Notes: generated by a model not told the origin, from the sequence alone. A stretch of 64,000 nucleotides of DNA from Herbaspirillum sp. SJZ106 (GCF_006715495.1 NZ_VFNI01000001.1:1-64000), one strand, 5' to 3'; shown: positions 36,791 to 46,895, counted from the first letter of the stretch. Numbers and translations are program-made.

Positions 36791-36945
36791 GTTTGTCCGG
36801 CATCAAACCGGCGCGCGCCGGGCCGGCTGGGGGCTTGACGGCTACGGTAGAATATCGCTCTTGATGGTGAAGCCCCGGCCCGCACGGCCGGGCGCGGCCA
36901 TGGGATGCCCGCCATCCGCCAATTCCAGACCAGAAAGAACATCCA

Positions 36946-37980
36946 ATGAGCAATGAACTGACCATCACCCGCCCGGACGACTGGCACCTGCACCTGCGCG
37001 ACGGCGCCACCCTGAAGGATGTGTTGCCGCACACCGCGCGCCAGTTCGCGCGCGCCATCGTCATGCCCAACCTGAAGCCGCCGGTCACCACCACCGAGCA
37101 GGCCGCGGCCTACCGCGAGCGCATCCTGGCGGCGCTGCCGGACGGCATGCAGTTCGAGCCGCTGATGGTGCTCTACCTGACCGACAATACCCCGCCTGAT
37201 GAGATCCGTCGCGCCAAGGACAGCGGCTTCGTCAAGGCCGTCAAGCTGTATCCGGCGGGCGCCACCACCAATTCCGACGCCGGCGTGACCGACCTCGGCA
37301 AGTGCTACAAGACGCTGGAAGTGCTGCAGGAACTGGACATGCCGTTCCTGGTCCACGGCGAAGTCACCGATCCGGCGATCGACCTGTTCGACCGCGAAGC
37401 GGTGTTCATCGAGCGCATCATGAAGCCCTTGCGCCAGGCCATGCCTGAGCTGAAAGTGGTGTTCGAGCACATCACTACCAAGGAAGCCGCCGACTACGTG
37501 CTGGCCGGCGAGGGCCCGACCGCCGCAACCATCACCGCGCACCACCTGCTGTTCAACCGCAACGAGATCTTCAAGGGCGGCATCCGCCCGCATTACTACT
37601 GCCTGCCGGTATTGAAGCGCGAGACCCACCGCCAGGCGCTGGTGGCCGCGGCCACTTCCGGCAACGACAAGTTCTTCCTCGGCACCGACTCGGCGCCGCA
37701 CGCCAAGGGGTTGAAGGAGCATGCCTGCGGCTGTGCCGGCTGCTACACCGCGCTGCACGCGCTGGAACTGTACGCGCAAGCCTTCGACCAGGCCGGCGCG
37801 CTGGACAAGTTCGAAGCCTTTGCCAGCTTCAACGGCCCGGCCTTCTACGGCTTGCCGCGCAACCAGGGCACCGTCACCCTCAAGCGCGACAGCTGGACCA
37901 TCCCGGCCGAATTGCCGATGGGCGATACCACCGTGGTGCCGCTGTCGGCCGGCGAGCAGATCAACTGGAAGATGGCCTGA
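36946..37980 (+). CDS. pyrC: Dihydroorotase
   Basis: Closes the dihydroorotate ring in pyrimidine synthesis. The 344-residue product is the homodimeric PyrC type. The zinc ligands appear in [12 protein letters not shown] (two His), the carbamylated-Lys segment [13 protein letters not shown], the FLVHGEV and FEHITT His residues, and the Asp in FLGTDSAPH. It is followed by coq7 after 22 bases, a likely two-gene operon. Confidence 0.96.
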   Translation: MSNELTITRPDDWHLHLRDGATLKDVLPHTARQFARAIVMPNLKPPVTTTEQAAAYRERILAALPDGMQFEPLMVLYLTDNTPPDEIRRAKDSGFVKAVKLYPAGATTNSDAGVTDLGKCYKTLEVLQELDMPFLVHGEVTDPAIDLFDREAVFIERIMKPLRQAMPELKVVFEHITTKEAADYVLAGEGPTAATITAHHLLFNRNEIFKGGIRPHYYCLPVLKRETHRQALVAAATSGNDKFFLGTDSAPHAKGLKEHACGCAGCYTALHALELYAQAFDQAGALDKFEAFASFNGPAFYGLPRNQGTVTLKRDSWTIPAELPMGDTTVVPLSAGEQINWKMA

Positions 37981-38002
37981 GCCAGCATTTGAAAGGTTAC
38001 GC

Positions 38003-38629
38003 ATGCAATTCGTCGACCGACTGATTACCGATCTCGATAAAGCGCTGCGCGTGGTCAGCGGCGTGGTCTCCGAAAGCCGGCCCAATCCCGGGCGCGGCCT
38101 GGCCGATGGCGTGATGGATGAGGCCGAGAAGCGGCATGCGGCCGGCCTGATGCGGGTCAACCATGTCGGCGAGGTATGCGCCCAGGCGCTGTACGACGCG
38201 CAGGGGCGATTCGCCCAGAAGCGCGAGATCCGGCAGGCCTTCGAACATGCCGGCATCGAAGAGGAGGATCACCTGGCCTGGACCGCCGAGCGCTTGCGCG
38301 AGCTGGGTTCGCGCACCAGCCTGTTGAATCCGCTCTGGTATGCCGGTTCCTACGTGCTGGGCACCATCGCGTCCCGGGTGGGCGATGCGCGCAACCTCGG
38401 CTTTGTGGCCGAGACCGAGCGCCAGGTTGAATTGCACCTGTTGAGCCACCTGGAAAAGCTGCCGGCGCAGGACAACAAGTCGCGCGCCATCGTCGAGCAG
38501 ATGCGCATCGATGAGGTCGAGCACGGCCAGGCGGCGAAGGCGCTGGGCGCGGCCGAGATGCCGGCGCCCGTCAAGGGATTGATGAAGGCGATGTCGAAAG
38601 TGATGACGGGCGTGGCTTACTACGTCTGA
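38003..38629 (+). CDS. coq7: Demethoxyubiquinone hydroxylase
   Basis: A membrane-associated di-iron monooxygenase of 208 residues for the penultimate ubiquinone step. The four-helix ligands are visible: Glu in MRVNHVGEVCAQALY, EEEDH, Glu in ETERQVELHL and the final DEVEHG. A GAAAGG site precedes the ATG. It follows pyrC and ends at a bidirectional terminator. Confidence 0.94.
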   Translation: MQFVDRLITDLDKALRVVSGVVSESRPNPGRGLADGVMDEAEKRHAAGLMRVNHVGEVCAQALYDAQGRFAQKREIRQAFEHAGIEEEDHLAWTAERLRELGSRTSLLNPLWYAGSYVLGTIASRVGDARNLGFVAETERQVELHLLSHLEKLPAQDNKSRAIVEQMRIDEVEHGQAAKALGAAEMPAPVKGLMKAMSKVMTGVAYYV

Positions 38630-38643
38630 GCTGCCCCGAATGT

Positions 38644-38684
38644 AAAAAAACGCCGCACCGGCGCAAGCCGTGCGGCGTTTTTTT
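38644..38684. terminator. Bidirectional terminator, coq7 / osmC-like gene
   Basis: A 15-bp perfect stem AAAAAAACGCCGCAC / GTGCGGCGTTTTTTT (38644-38658 / 38670-38684) has A- and T-runs at both ends. It separates two convergent genes. Confidence 0.92.
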
Positions 38685-38698
38685 GTCGTGCTCCTTGT

Positions 38699-39157
38699 TT
38701 ACTGCTGCTGGCCCAGCGCCGGCGCGGCCTCGGCGAGGTCGTCGACGATCTCGAAGGAGTGAGTCAGCTCCGCGGTCTTTTCCAGCATGATCGAGGCCGA
38801 GCAGTATTTTTCGTGGGACAGCTTGATGGCGCGTTCGACCACGTTGGGCTTGAGATTGCGGCCGCGCACGGTGAAGTGGAAGTGGATCTTGGTGAACACT
38901 TTCGGGTCGGTCTCGGCGCGCTCGGACTTGAGCGTGACGTCGCAGCCGCGCACATCCTGGCCGCTCTTGCGCAGGATCACCACCACGTCATAGGCGGTGC
39001 AGCCGCCGGTGCCGGCCAGCACCACTTCCATCGGGCGCGGGGCCAGGTTGCGGCCGCCGCCGTCGGGCGCGCCGTCCATGGTGACCAGATGTCCCGAACC
39101 TGTTTCCGCCGTAAAGGTCATGCCGGACAATCCGGTCCAGCGCACTGTGCATTCCAT
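38699..39157 (-). CDS. OsmC family protein
   Basis: A 152-residue OsmC/Ohr-fold protein. The two conserved Cys are in LAGTGGCTAYDVV and KLSHEKYCSASIML, the thiol pair of the family that reduces organic peroxides. The overall pattern is closest to the YhfA-like subgroup, whose role is less well known. The ATG at 39157 was chosen; an extended start at 39232 would add a non-conserved, basic stretch. Confidence 0.88.
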   Translation of the reverse strand: MECTVRWTGLSGMTFTAETGSGHLVTMDGAPDGGGRNLAPRPMEVVLAGTGGCTAYDVVVILRKSGQDVRGCDVTLKSERAETDPKVFTKIHFHFTVRGRNLKPNVVERAIKLSHEKYCSASIMLEKTAELTHSFEIVDDLAEAAPALGQQQ

Positions 39158-39375
39158 CGTGTAGTCCAAATTGGTTGAAAGAGCTGCGTATTGTAGCTTT
39201 TGGCGGGCAGGGCCGCTGCCGTGGCGATGCACGGGCGCGCAGTTGCGCCCGGATATGTCATTTTGCGATGCGGGAAAATTGCCTGTTTGTTATTCTATTC
39301 CAAGCCTGGTCGAGTCGCATAACCCCAACAATGGCGTGCCTTTTAAAGGTTTTTGAAAAAATATCCGGACGCATA

Positions 39376-39404
39376 TTGCAATGCACAATTCGCTTTGCTA
39401 TATT
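39376..39404 (+). promoter_or_regulatory. Sigma70-type promoter of the candidate sRNA
   Basis: TTGCAA (39376-39381) and TATATT (39399-39404) are spaced by exactly 17 bases, near the consensus. Transcription would start around 39411 and run into the terminator at 39471-39501. The region is AT-richer than its surroundings. Confidence 0.6.
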
Positions 39405-39410
39405 GGTTTC

Positions 39411-39502
39411 AACGGATGTATTTGCAGCACGTAACGATGTCTCCTCCACCCTCCTCATTGGTGTGGATTGAACCCGGAACCACTGTTTCCGGGTTTTTTT
39501 TG
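39411..39502 (+). ncRNA. Candidate trans-acting small RNA with anti-Shine-Dalgarno loop
   Basis: A transcript of about 90 bases is bounded by a near-consensus promoter and a strong terminator. It has no good open frame. The middle can fold as CGAUG / CAUUG with the loop UCUCCUCCACCCUCCU, which exposes two CCUCC motifs complementary to ribosome binding sites. That design is known from several unrelated small RNAs of proteobacteria. The 3' end is a 9-bp GC-rich hairpin with eight U, suited to Hfq binding. Expression and the transcription start are inferred from sequence only. Confidence 0.5.
39471..39501 (+). terminator. Strong rho-independent terminator upstream of rplM
   Basis: AACCCGGAA / TTCCGGGTT (39471-39479 / 39487-39495) with a 7-base loop runs into eight T in total. 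No gene on the plus strand ends here, so it must end a non-coding transcript or one that I cannot identify. Confidence 0.85.
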
Positions 39503-39626
39503 TCCGTTTTTCCGCGATCCCGGCCGGGACTGCCGGAAAACTTGCCTGTTTGCCATCGTAAAAGGCGCGTGCGCGGCCCGTCCCATGCCCCGGCGCCACG
39601 GAATGCGACAAAAGCCGTCAAACCTT

Positions 39627-39656
39627 TTGACGCTAAGTCTTTGAAAAGGCTATAAT
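39627..39656 (+). promoter_or_regulatory. Promoter of the rplM-rpsI operon
   Basis: TTGACG (39627-39632) and a perfect TATAAT (39651-39656) are 18 bases apart. The start would fall near 39663, which leaves a 5' leader of about 135 bases before rplM. Confidence 0.8.
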
Positions 39657-39662
39657 TCTCGG

Positions 39663-39798
39663 CTTTCCCATGCGCTCGGGAAGATAAAAGGATGAGTCCG
39701 CCAGGCGTGAAGGCCCGTCTAGATACATCTAGGCACGGCCGGCACGGACGAACGGAACCGCCACTTTGAGCGTTATTTTTTCATTTAGGAAGTCAAAC
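39663..39798 (+). promoter_or_regulatory. Structured 5' leader of rplM-rpsI
   Basis: The leader can fold into a multi-branched structure. GTCCG (39696-39700) pairs with CGGAC (39745-39749), and inside it CTAGA-TACA-TCTAG (39719-39723 / 39728-39732), extended by CCGT/ACGG, makes a long hairpin. A site for autoregulation by L13 is plausible, as ribosomal-protein leaders often do this. The AGGAAG ribosome binding site lies just ahead of the ATG. Confidence 0.5.
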
Positions 39799-40227
39799 AT
39801 GAAGACCTTTTCCGCTAAAGCCCATGAGGTTCAGCGCGAGTGGTTCGTGATTGACGCGACGGACTTGGTCCTCGGACGTGTTGCCAGCGAAGTGGCACTC
39901 CGACTGCGCGGCAAGCACAAACCGGAATTTACCCCCCACGTCGACACCGGCGATTTCATCGTCGTGATCAACGCTGGCAAGTTGCGCGTCACCGGCACCA
40001 AGGCTACTGAAAAGACGTATTTCCGTCACAGCGGCTATCCGGGCGGCATCTACGAAACCAACTTCCTGAAGATGCAACAGCGTTTCCCCGGCCGCGCGCT
40101 GGAGAAGGCTGTCAAGGGCATGCTGCCCAAGGGCCCGCTGGGCTATGCCATGATCAAGAAGCTGAAGGTGTATGCAGATGGCAACCATCCGCACTCCGCC
40201 CAGCAACCGAAACCCCTCGCGCTCTAA
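39799..40227 (+). CDS. rplM: 50S ribosomal protein L13
   Basis: A 142-residue ribosomal large-subunit protein. The family pattern is clear: [42 protein letters not shown] and [24 protein letters not shown] near the C terminus. AGGAAG supports the ATG at 39799. It is followed by rpsI after 9 bases, the standard operon. Confidence 0.97.
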   Translation: MKTFSAKAHEVQREWFVIDATDLVLGRVASEVALRLRGKHKPEFTPHVDTGDFIVVINAGKLRVTGTKATEKTYFRHSGYPGGIYETNFLKMQQRFPGRALEKAVKGMLPKGPLGYAMIKKLKVYADGNHPHSAQQPKPLAL

Positions 40228-40236
40228 GGAACAGAC

Positions 40237-40629
40237 ATGATCGGTAACTACAATTACGGAACCGGCCGTCGCAAGAGTGCTGTGGCTCGTGTTTTCATCA
40301 AGGCAGGCTCTGGCAACATCGTCGTCAACGGCAAGCCCGCCGCTGAATACTTCTCCCGCGAAACCGGCCTGATGGTGATCCGTCAGCCGCTGGAACTGAC
40401 CGGCAACGTCGAGCGTTTTGACATCATGGTCAACGTGCACGGCGGCGGCGAGTCCGGCCAGGCCGGCGCAGTGCGCCACGGCATCACCCGCGCCCTGATC
40501 GACTACGACGCAGGCCTGAAGCCAGCCCTGTCGAACGCAGGCTACGTCACCCGTGACGCGCGTGAAGTCGAACGTAAGAAGGTTGGTCTGCGCAAGGCAC
40601 GTCGCGCAAAGCAATTCTCGAAGCGTTAA
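40237..40629 (+). CDS. rpsI: 30S ribosomal protein S9
   Basis: A 130-residue small-subunit protein with the typical start [17 protein letters not shown] and the basic C-terminal tail [12 protein letters not shown], which reaches into the P site. An AAGGA site precedes the ATG. It ends the operon at a terminator. Confidence 0.98.
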   Translation: MIGNYNYGTGRRKSAVARVFIKAGSGNIVVNGKPAAEYFSRETGLMVIRQPLELTGNVERFDIMVNVHGGGESGQAGAVRHGITRALIDYDAGLKPALSNAGYVTRDAREVERKKVGLRKARRAKQFSKR

Positions 40630-40647
40630 TCGTTTCTCGCATCACAG

Positions 40648-40677
40648 AAAGCCGCCGGCATTTGCTGGCGGCTTTTT
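40648..40677 (+). terminator. Terminator of rplM-rpsI
   Basis: AAAGCCGCCGGC pairs with GCTGGCGGCTTT (one G-U pair) around an ATTT loop and is followed by T. It begins 19 bases past the rpsI stop. Confidence 0.9.
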
Positions 40678-40892
40678 GCTTTTTGCGCGGTTTGGCATGC
40701 TGTCGGGCCGCGCGCGAGTGCGGTTTGCCGGGCGTCGCCGCGGTTCCCGCATGGCGGGATTTTTGAGGATTGCCGGTGAAATAACTTCCCCAACAGAAAT
40801 CAGCGGGAAATATTCTCCTGCTAGAATGAAAAAGTTTGGGAAACTTTGCTTCCGCGAAGCTTTCTGTTCGCCTTTTTTCGCAAGGACAAGAC

Positions 40893-41930
40893 ATGATCAA
40901 GGTAGGTATCGTCGGCGGAACCGGTTACACCGGCGTCGAATTGCTGCGTATTTTCGCAAGCCATCCGCAAGCCCGCGTGCAGGCCGTGACCTCGCGCAAG
41001 GAAGACGGCATGCCGGTGGCGGAAATGTATCCGTCCCTGCGCGGCCGCGTCGACGTGGCGTTTTCTTCGCCGGACAAGGCCCGCCTGACCGATTGCGACG
41101 TGGTCTTCTTCGCCACCCCGCACGGCGTGGCCATGGCCCAGGCGCCTGAGCTGGTGGCTGCGGGCGTGAAGGTGATCGACCTCGCCGCCGATTTCCGCCT
41201 GCAGGATGTGGCCGCCTTTGAAAAATGGTACAAGCTGCCGCACAGCTGCACCGAGCTGTTGAAGGAAGCCGCCTACGGCCTGCCGGAGCTCAACCGCGAA
41301 CAGATCCGCAGCGCGCGCGTGGTGGGCAATCCGGGCTGCTATCCGACCACCATGCAATTGGGTTTCGCGCCGCTGTTGAAGGCCGGCGTGATCGATGCCT
41401 CGCACCTGATCGCCGACTGCAAGTCCGGCGTGTCCGGCGCGGGACGCAAGGCCGAGCTGTCGCTGCTGTTCTCGGAAGCCTCCGACAATTTCAAGGCCTA
41501 CGGCGTATCCGGCCATCGCCATTCGCCGGAAACCATCGAGCGTCTCTCTAAATTGACCAGCGAAAAGGTCGGCCTGCTGTTCACGCCGCACCTGGTACCG
41601 ATGATCCGCGGCATGCATTCCACGCTGTATGCGCGCCTGACCAAGGATATCGACAATGCCGCGCTGCAGGCCCTGTTCGAAGACGCATACAAGAACGAGC
41701 CGTTCGTCGACGTGATGCCGTTCGGTTCGCATCCGGAAACCCGCACCACGCGCGCTTCCAACATGCTGCGCCTGGCCGTGCATCGTCCGGACAATGGCGA
41801 CACCGTGGTGGTGCTGGTGGTGCAGGATAACCTGGTCAAGGGCGCCTCCGGCCAGGCGGTGCAGTGCATGAACCTGATGTTCGGCCTGGAAGAAACCACC
41901 GGTCTGTTGCAAGTGCCCGTCCTGCCGTGA
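40893..41930 (+). CDS. argC: N-acetyl-gamma-glutamyl-phosphate reductase
   Basis: The third step of arginine synthesis, NADPH-dependent. The 345-residue type-1 ArgC starts with [19 protein letters not shown], then has ATPHGVAM, the catalytic Cys in [11 protein letters not shown] and the substrate segment [10 protein letters not shown] with its catalytic His. An AAGGAC site precedes the ATG at 40893. The next gene begins within its stop codon. Confidence 0.96.
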   Translation: MIKVGIVGGTGYTGVELLRIFASHPQARVQAVTSRKEDGMPVAEMYPSLRGRVDVAFSSPDKARLTDCDVVFFATPHGVAMAQAPELVAAGVKVIDLAADFRLQDVAAFEKWYKLPHSCTELLKEAAYGLPELNREQIRSARVVGNPGCYPTTMQLGFAPLLKAGVIDASHLIADCKSGVSGAGRKAELSLLFSEASDNFKAYGVSGHRHSPETIERLSKLTSEKVGLLFTPHLVPMIRGMHSTLYARLTKDIDNAALQALFEDAYKNEPFVDVMPFGSHPETRTTRASNMLRLAVHRPDNGDTVVVLVVQDNLVKGASGQAVQCMNLMFGLEETTGLLQVPVLP

Positions 41931-42658
41931 AGTACAGGTTATGGCAACGGCGCCTGACGATTTCCGCGCCGAAGATGACCATCAAGCGCCATCTGCCGTG
42001 GCCGCTGCAGGCCCTGTTGTGGGCGGTTGTGCTGGGGGGCGGGGTAGCGTTGGCAGTATGGACTTATGAACTTGGGCGCAACAACCTGCCCGGGATCCAG
42101 AGCGATGCCGGCGAGCAGTTGGCGGAGCTGTCGGTGCAGGTCAAAAAACTGTCGGCGGAAAACGAGCGGCTGCAGACCGCCTCGAACGCCTCGCAGAACG
42201 AGCTGAAGATCGCCCAGGCCGCCCAGGCGCAACTGGCGAACCAGGTGAAGAACCTGGAAGCGGAAAACAACCGCCAGAAAGAGGATCTTGCCTTTTTCGA
42301 CAGCCTGTTGCCGACCAACCTCGGCGCGCCGGGGATCACCATCCAGCGCTTCAAGGCCGAACTGGCCGGCCCCAGTCAGTTGCGCTACCGGGTCCTGGTC
42401 ATGCAAGGCGGGGGCGGTACCCAGCAATTTGCCGGGAATTTACAGCTCAGTATCACGATTTGGCAGGCGGGCAAGAGTGCTATTATCAATTTTCCGGAAT
42501 CCAATTCGACCGACCTGGCGCGTTACAGGCTCGCATTCAAGTACTACCAGCGGGTTGAAGGCGTGTTGAATGTGCCGGAGGGAGCGACCATTAAAGCGGT
42601 TGCAGTTCGTGTTCTCGACCGCGGCCAGGTGCGCGCCCAGCAGTCGGTAGACCTGTGA
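41927..42658 (+). CDS. DUF6776 family single-span membrane protein
   Basis: About 243 residues. The N-terminal stretch with [13 protein letters not shown] precedes one membrane span (about 25-48). Then comes a coiled coil (about 65-120, with [13 protein letters not shown] and [14 protein letters not shown] heptads) and a beta-rich C-terminal domain with [15 protein letters not shown]. The GTG at 41927 overlaps the argC stop (GTGA) and keeps the conserved WQRR segment; the ATG at 41975 is the alternative. It is followed by the bactofilin after 9 bases, so a cell-envelope role is plausible. Function unknown. Confidence 0.78.
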   Translation: MKYRLWQRRLTISAPKMTIKRHLPWPLQALLWAVVLGGGVALAVWTYELGRNNLPGIQSDAGEQLAELSVQVKKLSAENERLQTASNASQNELKIAQAAQAQLANQVKNLEAENNRQKEDLAFFDSLLPTNLGAPGITIQRFKAELAGPSQLRYRVLVMQGGGGTQQFAGNLQLSITIWQAGKSAIINFPESNSTDLARYRLAFKYYQRVEGVLNVPEGATIKAVAVRVLDRGQVRAQQSVDL

Positions 42659-42667
42659 GGTGATTTC

Positions 42668-43063
42668 ATGTTCGGACGCAAGACCAAAAGCACGATTGAC
42701 AGCCTGATCGGCATGTCGACCAGCATCAAGGGCGAGGTCGGCTTCAAGGGCGGCCTGCGCATCGACGGCCATATCAATGGCAACATCAGCGGCGAGAGCG
42801 GCCAATCCAGCGTGCTGGTCATTTCCGAGCATGCCAAGGTGGTCGGCGAGGTGCGCGCCGCGCACCTGATCGTCAATGGCGAGATCGTCGGCGACGTTTA
42901 TTCGACCGAACTGCTTGAATTGCAGCCCAAAGCCCGCATTACTGGGAATGTCTATTACAAGGCGCTGGAAATGCATGGCGGCGCGCTGGTTTCCGGCAAG
43001 CTCAGCCATGACCAGGCGGAAGAAACGCCGCTGCTGAAGCTGGCCGCGTCGTCCGAAGCATGA
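42668..43063 (+). CDS. Bactofilin (polymer-forming cytoskeletal protein)
   Basis: A small self-assembling cytoskeletal protein of 131 residues. The right-handed beta-helix core spans about 18-105, with repeats such as GEVGFKGGLRIDGHINGNI, AKVVGEVRAAHLIVNGEIVG and ITGNVYYKALEM, flanked by short polar tails. Bactofilins polymerise without nucleotides and scaffold cell-wall or polar proteins. It probably works with the coiled-coil membrane protein encoded just upstream. Confidence 0.93.
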   Translation: MFGRKTKSTIDSLIGMSTSIKGEVGFKGGLRIDGHINGNISGESGQSSVLVISEHAKVVGEVRAAHLIVNGEIVGDVYSTELLELQPKARITGNVYYKALEMHGGALVSGKLSHDQAEETPLLKLAASSEA

Positions 43064-43120
43064 AAATCCGCAAGCGCTTATAATGAGTCATTGTCCGCCC
43101 AAGCCAAGCAGGAGCCCAAC

Positions 43121-43486
43121 ATGAATGCCGTAGCCGAACTGCAACAAACCGATATCCCGACCCCGATCAACTTCAGCGACAGCGCCGCCGCCAAGGTGGC
43201 CCAGCTGATCGAAGAAGAGGGCAACCCCGACCTGAAACTGCGCGTATTCGTGCAGGGTGGCGGCTGCTCGGGTTTCCAGTATGGTTTCACCTTCGATGAA
43301 ATCGTCAACGAAGATGACACCACCATGTCCAAGAACGGCGTGCAGCTGTTGATCGACTCGATGAGCTACCAATACCTGGTCGGCGCCGAGATCGACTACA
43401 AGGACGACCTGGAAGGCGCGCAGTTCGTGATCAAGAACCCGAATGCCACGACCACTTGCGGTTGCGGCTCGTCGTTCTCGGCCTGA
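43121..43486 (+). CDS. erpA: Iron-sulfur cluster insertion protein
   Basis: An A-type Fe-S carrier of 121 residues. The three cluster Cys are in [12 protein letters not shown] and the C-terminal [22 protein letters not shown] and the length favour ErpA over IscA. AGGAG at the right distance supports the ATG at 43121 over 43091. It ends at a strong terminator. Confidence 0.93.
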   Translation: MNAVAELQQTDIPTPINFSDSAAAKVAQLIEEEGNPDLKLRVFVQGGGCSGFQYGFTFDEIVNEDDTTMSKNGVQLLIDSMSYQYLVGAEIDYKDDLEGAQFVIKNPNATTTCGCGSSFSA

Positions 43487-43524
43487 TCCGGGGAAAAGTT
43501 TTACCGGACACAAGGTTTTACCGA

Positions 43525-43556
43525 ATAAAAAAGGACGCCTCGGCGTCCTTTTTTAT
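43525..43556. terminator. Bidirectional terminator, erpA / hemL
   Basis: AAAAAAGGACGC / GCGTCCTTTTTT (43527-43538 / 43543-43554) with a CTCG loop is symmetric and serves the convergent erpA and hemL genes. Confidence 0.92.
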
Positions 43557-43601
43557 TGTCGGAAAGAAAAGGCTGCGGCATGCGCCAGCAGCCTTTGCGT
43601 T

Positions 43602-44888
<1,287 letters not shown>

Positions 44889-44932
44889 ATTCCTTACCGA
44901 TTCAAATACTTAAATTCTCAACTGCAAATACG

Positions 44933-45763
44933 TTAGCCGGGGTGGCCGGGATCTTCCGCTTCGCGTGCCCAGAAGTAACGGTCCGGCACCAGCTTGCCCA
45001 TGCCGAAGCGTTGCGCGTTGGCCAGCGCGGCCAGGGTGAACTCCTGGGCTTCGGTGACCGCCTCGGGGATTTCCAGGCCATTGGCCAGCATCGCCGCAAT
45101 CGCGGCCGACAACGTGGAGCCGGCGCCGGTGAAGGAGCCCGGCAGGCGCTGCCAGGCATCCTGGCGCACCAGGCCGGACTCGTCGAAGAGGGTATTGCCG
45201 ATCTCTTGCAGATCGGTTTGCGTGTTGGTGACGAACAGGTATTCGCACCCCATTTCGATGATGCGCATGGCATCGAGCATCAGCGCTTCGCCGGGCACGG
45301 GTTCGCGCCAGGTCTCGGCCAGCCGCGCCAGTTCGGCAGCGGAGGCCAGCATCAGCGTGGTCTGCGGCACCAGCAGTTCGCGAATGGCGATGAGGCGCTC
45401 TTCTTCCTCCTCCAGGTTGGACAGGGAAGAGATGAAGGGATCGAGGATCAGCGGCACGTCGGGATAGTCCGAGACGATCTCGGCAATAGCCGAGATGTTC
45501 TCGATGCTGCCCACGGCGCCGACCTTGAAGGCGGCCACCGGCATGTCTTCGAGGATGACGCGCGCCTGGTCCGCCACCCAGTCGACTTCGATGATCTGCG
45601 CGTCTTCCACGCGGGCGGTATCCCCGATAAGCAGAGCGGTCACGACCGACAGGCCATGGCAGCCCATGGCTGCGAATGTGGCGAGATCGGCCTGGATGCC
45701 TGTGGCGCCGACCGGATCGGCGGCGCCGAAGGTCAGGATGAGAGGGGAGGTTTGGTTTTGCAC
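44933..45763 (-). CDS. ThiD-family (hydroxymethylpyrimidine kinase-like) protein, divergent active site
   Basis: A 276-residue ribokinase-fold protein of the ThiD family, which phosphorylates hydroxymethylpyrimidine (phosphate) in thiamine synthesis. The N terminus reads TFGAADPVGATGIQADLATFAA, close to the family GIQAD motif, and KVGAVGSIENI and LILDPFISS follow. Two usual active-site motifs are altered: the KGGH segment reads VTNTQT, and the anion-hole GTGC near the C terminus reads GAGS. It starts with GTG and lies between rubredoxin (divergent) and hemL. It may have shifted function or be a less active paralogue. Confidence 0.82.
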   Translation of the reverse strand: MQNQTSPLILTFGAADPVGATGIQADLATFAAMGCHGLSVVTALLIGDTARVEDAQIIEVDWVADQARVILEDMPVAAFKVGAVGSIENISAIAEIVSDYPDVPLILDPFISSLSNLEEEEERLIAIRELLVPQTTLMLASAAELARLAETWREPVPGEALMLDAMRIIEMGCEYLFVTNTQTDLQEIGNTLFDESGLVRQDAWQRLPGSFTGAGSTLSAAIAAMLANGLEIPEAVTEAQEFTLAALANAQRFGMGKLVPDRYFWAREAEDPGHPG

Positions 45764-45922
45764 GTCGAGTAGATTAAGATAGCGTGTTTGGAACTCGTTT
45801 CATCAAGCTTTCGCAGAGCGGCTGTTTGACTTTTCATGGCTGCCGTTTCGCGGCTTGCCGGGGTTTCCCGATGAAGCGGGTTTCAAGCATTTTACTTGAA
45901 TTGATTTGAGGGATAGTCAGCC

Positions 45923-46126
45923 GTGACAGATAGCCAAAGCAGCCAAAGCAGCCAAACCGAATTCAAAACCTGGATGTGCCTGATCTGTGGTTGGATCTAC
46001 GACGAGGAGGCAGGCCTGCCGGAAGAGGGAATCGCTCCTGGCACCCGCTGGGAAGACGTCCCCATCAATTGGACCTGTCCCGAGTGCGGCGCGCGCAAGG
46101 AAGATTTCGAAATGGTCGAGATCTGA
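45923..46126 (+). CDS. Rubredoxin
   Basis: A small electron carrier of 67 residues with one iron bound by four Cys: CLICG and CPECG. The conserved WIYDEEAGLPEEGIAPGTRWEDVP core is present in parts. It starts with GTG at 45923 after GAGGGA. The N terminus carries a Ser-Gln repeat encoded by 9-base tandem copies. It is divergent from the ThiD-like gene. Confidence 0.95.
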   Translation: MTDSQSSQSSQTEFKTWMCLICGWIYDEEAGLPEEGIAPGTRWEDVPINWTCPECGARKEDFEMVEI

Positions 46127-46496
46127 ACATTTTCCCTCCTCCATGCGGCGGCCTGTTTGTCTACGCCTGCCGCCGCAGGCATTTCCCTATTCCCTTCTTT
46201 TCGCGCGTTTGACCAGGATCAGGCGCAGGCGCAATTTTCTGTTGGAAGCGCTCCCGGCGGACTTGTCGCGGCGCATTTGCCGGCGCTGCCGCCAGCCATT
46301 TCCCTGCCGGCAATCGCTGTCGGTTCCGGGGGCCGCCATTTTCCGCATCAAACTTGTTTTTATGGAAACTGAATTTGCTGGTAGGCATCATTCCAGTGTT
46401 TTCAATAAAGCAGCGAAGTTGCTGCTGTTTCGGTGCTAGATGGGGCTGGCATTTGCTAAAGTGGCCCGATAAGCTCCAACGATGTGGAAGAAAGAC
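46127..46496. other. Intergenic region upstream of the pil-chp operon
   Basis: This 370-base stretch has no supported gene. GCGGCGGC near 46144 can pair with GCCGCCGC near 46168, a GC-rich hairpin past rubredoxin without a T-run. A promoter for the pil-chp operon should lie in the AT-richer part (46360-46470), but I find no convincing box. Confidence 0.4.
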
Positions 46497-46895
46497 ATGG
46501 CGTCCCGGCCCCAGCCCGCGAAGAAAATCCTGCTTGCCGACGATAGTCCGGCCGTGCGCGACACCGCCGGACAAGTGCTGGCCGCCGCCGGCTACCAGGT
46601 ATTGCCGGCCGTCGACGGCATCGAGGCGCTGGCCCTGCTGGAGCGGGAGGCGCCCGATATGCTCATGTGCGGCGTGGCCCTGGCGCGCCTGGATGGCCTG
46701 AGCGCCTGCATGCTGGTTCGCCGCAATGAGCGGCATGCCGGTTTGCCCATCGTCATGCTGTCCGATGCGGCCGGGCTGTTCGACCAGGCGCGCTGCGCCA
46801 TGGCCGGTGCCGACGGTTATCTGGCCAAGCCGTTTTCCGAAGAGGGATTGCTGCAAGTCGTCAGGGCGCATGTCGATGGCGTTGACGGCGCCTGA
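46497..46895 (+). CDS. pilG: PilG-like receiver protein lacking the phospho-acceptor Asp
   Basis: A stand-alone CheY-type receiver of 132 residues, first gene of the Pil-Chp operon. The acidic pair (ADDS), the Ser of IVMLSD and the Lys of YLAKPF are all kept. A gapless alignment with the PilH receiver encoded next door puts Gly59 (codon GGC, 46671-46673) where PilH has the phosphorylated Asp. The rest (LDGLSACMLVRRN, GLFDQARCAMAGADGYLAKPFSEE) closely follows PilG. GGAAGAAAG supports the ATG at 46497; an ATG at 46482 is the alternative. It is expected to work without phosphorylation or to be inactive. Confidence 0.87.
   Translation: MASRPQPAKKILLADDSPAVRDTAGQVLAAAGYQVLPAVDGIEALALLEREAPDMLMCGVALARLDGLSACMLVRRNERHAGLPIVMLSDAAGLFDQARCAMAGADGYLAKPFSEEGLLQVVRAHVDGVDGA

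Noticed and set aside
39690-39755. Hammerhead ribozyme in the rplM leader (ATGA-GTCCG ... CGGAC-GAA)
   Set aside because: The core CUGANGA reads AGGAUGA and GAAA reads GAAC. The invariant C3 is missing, so self-cleavage is not expected.
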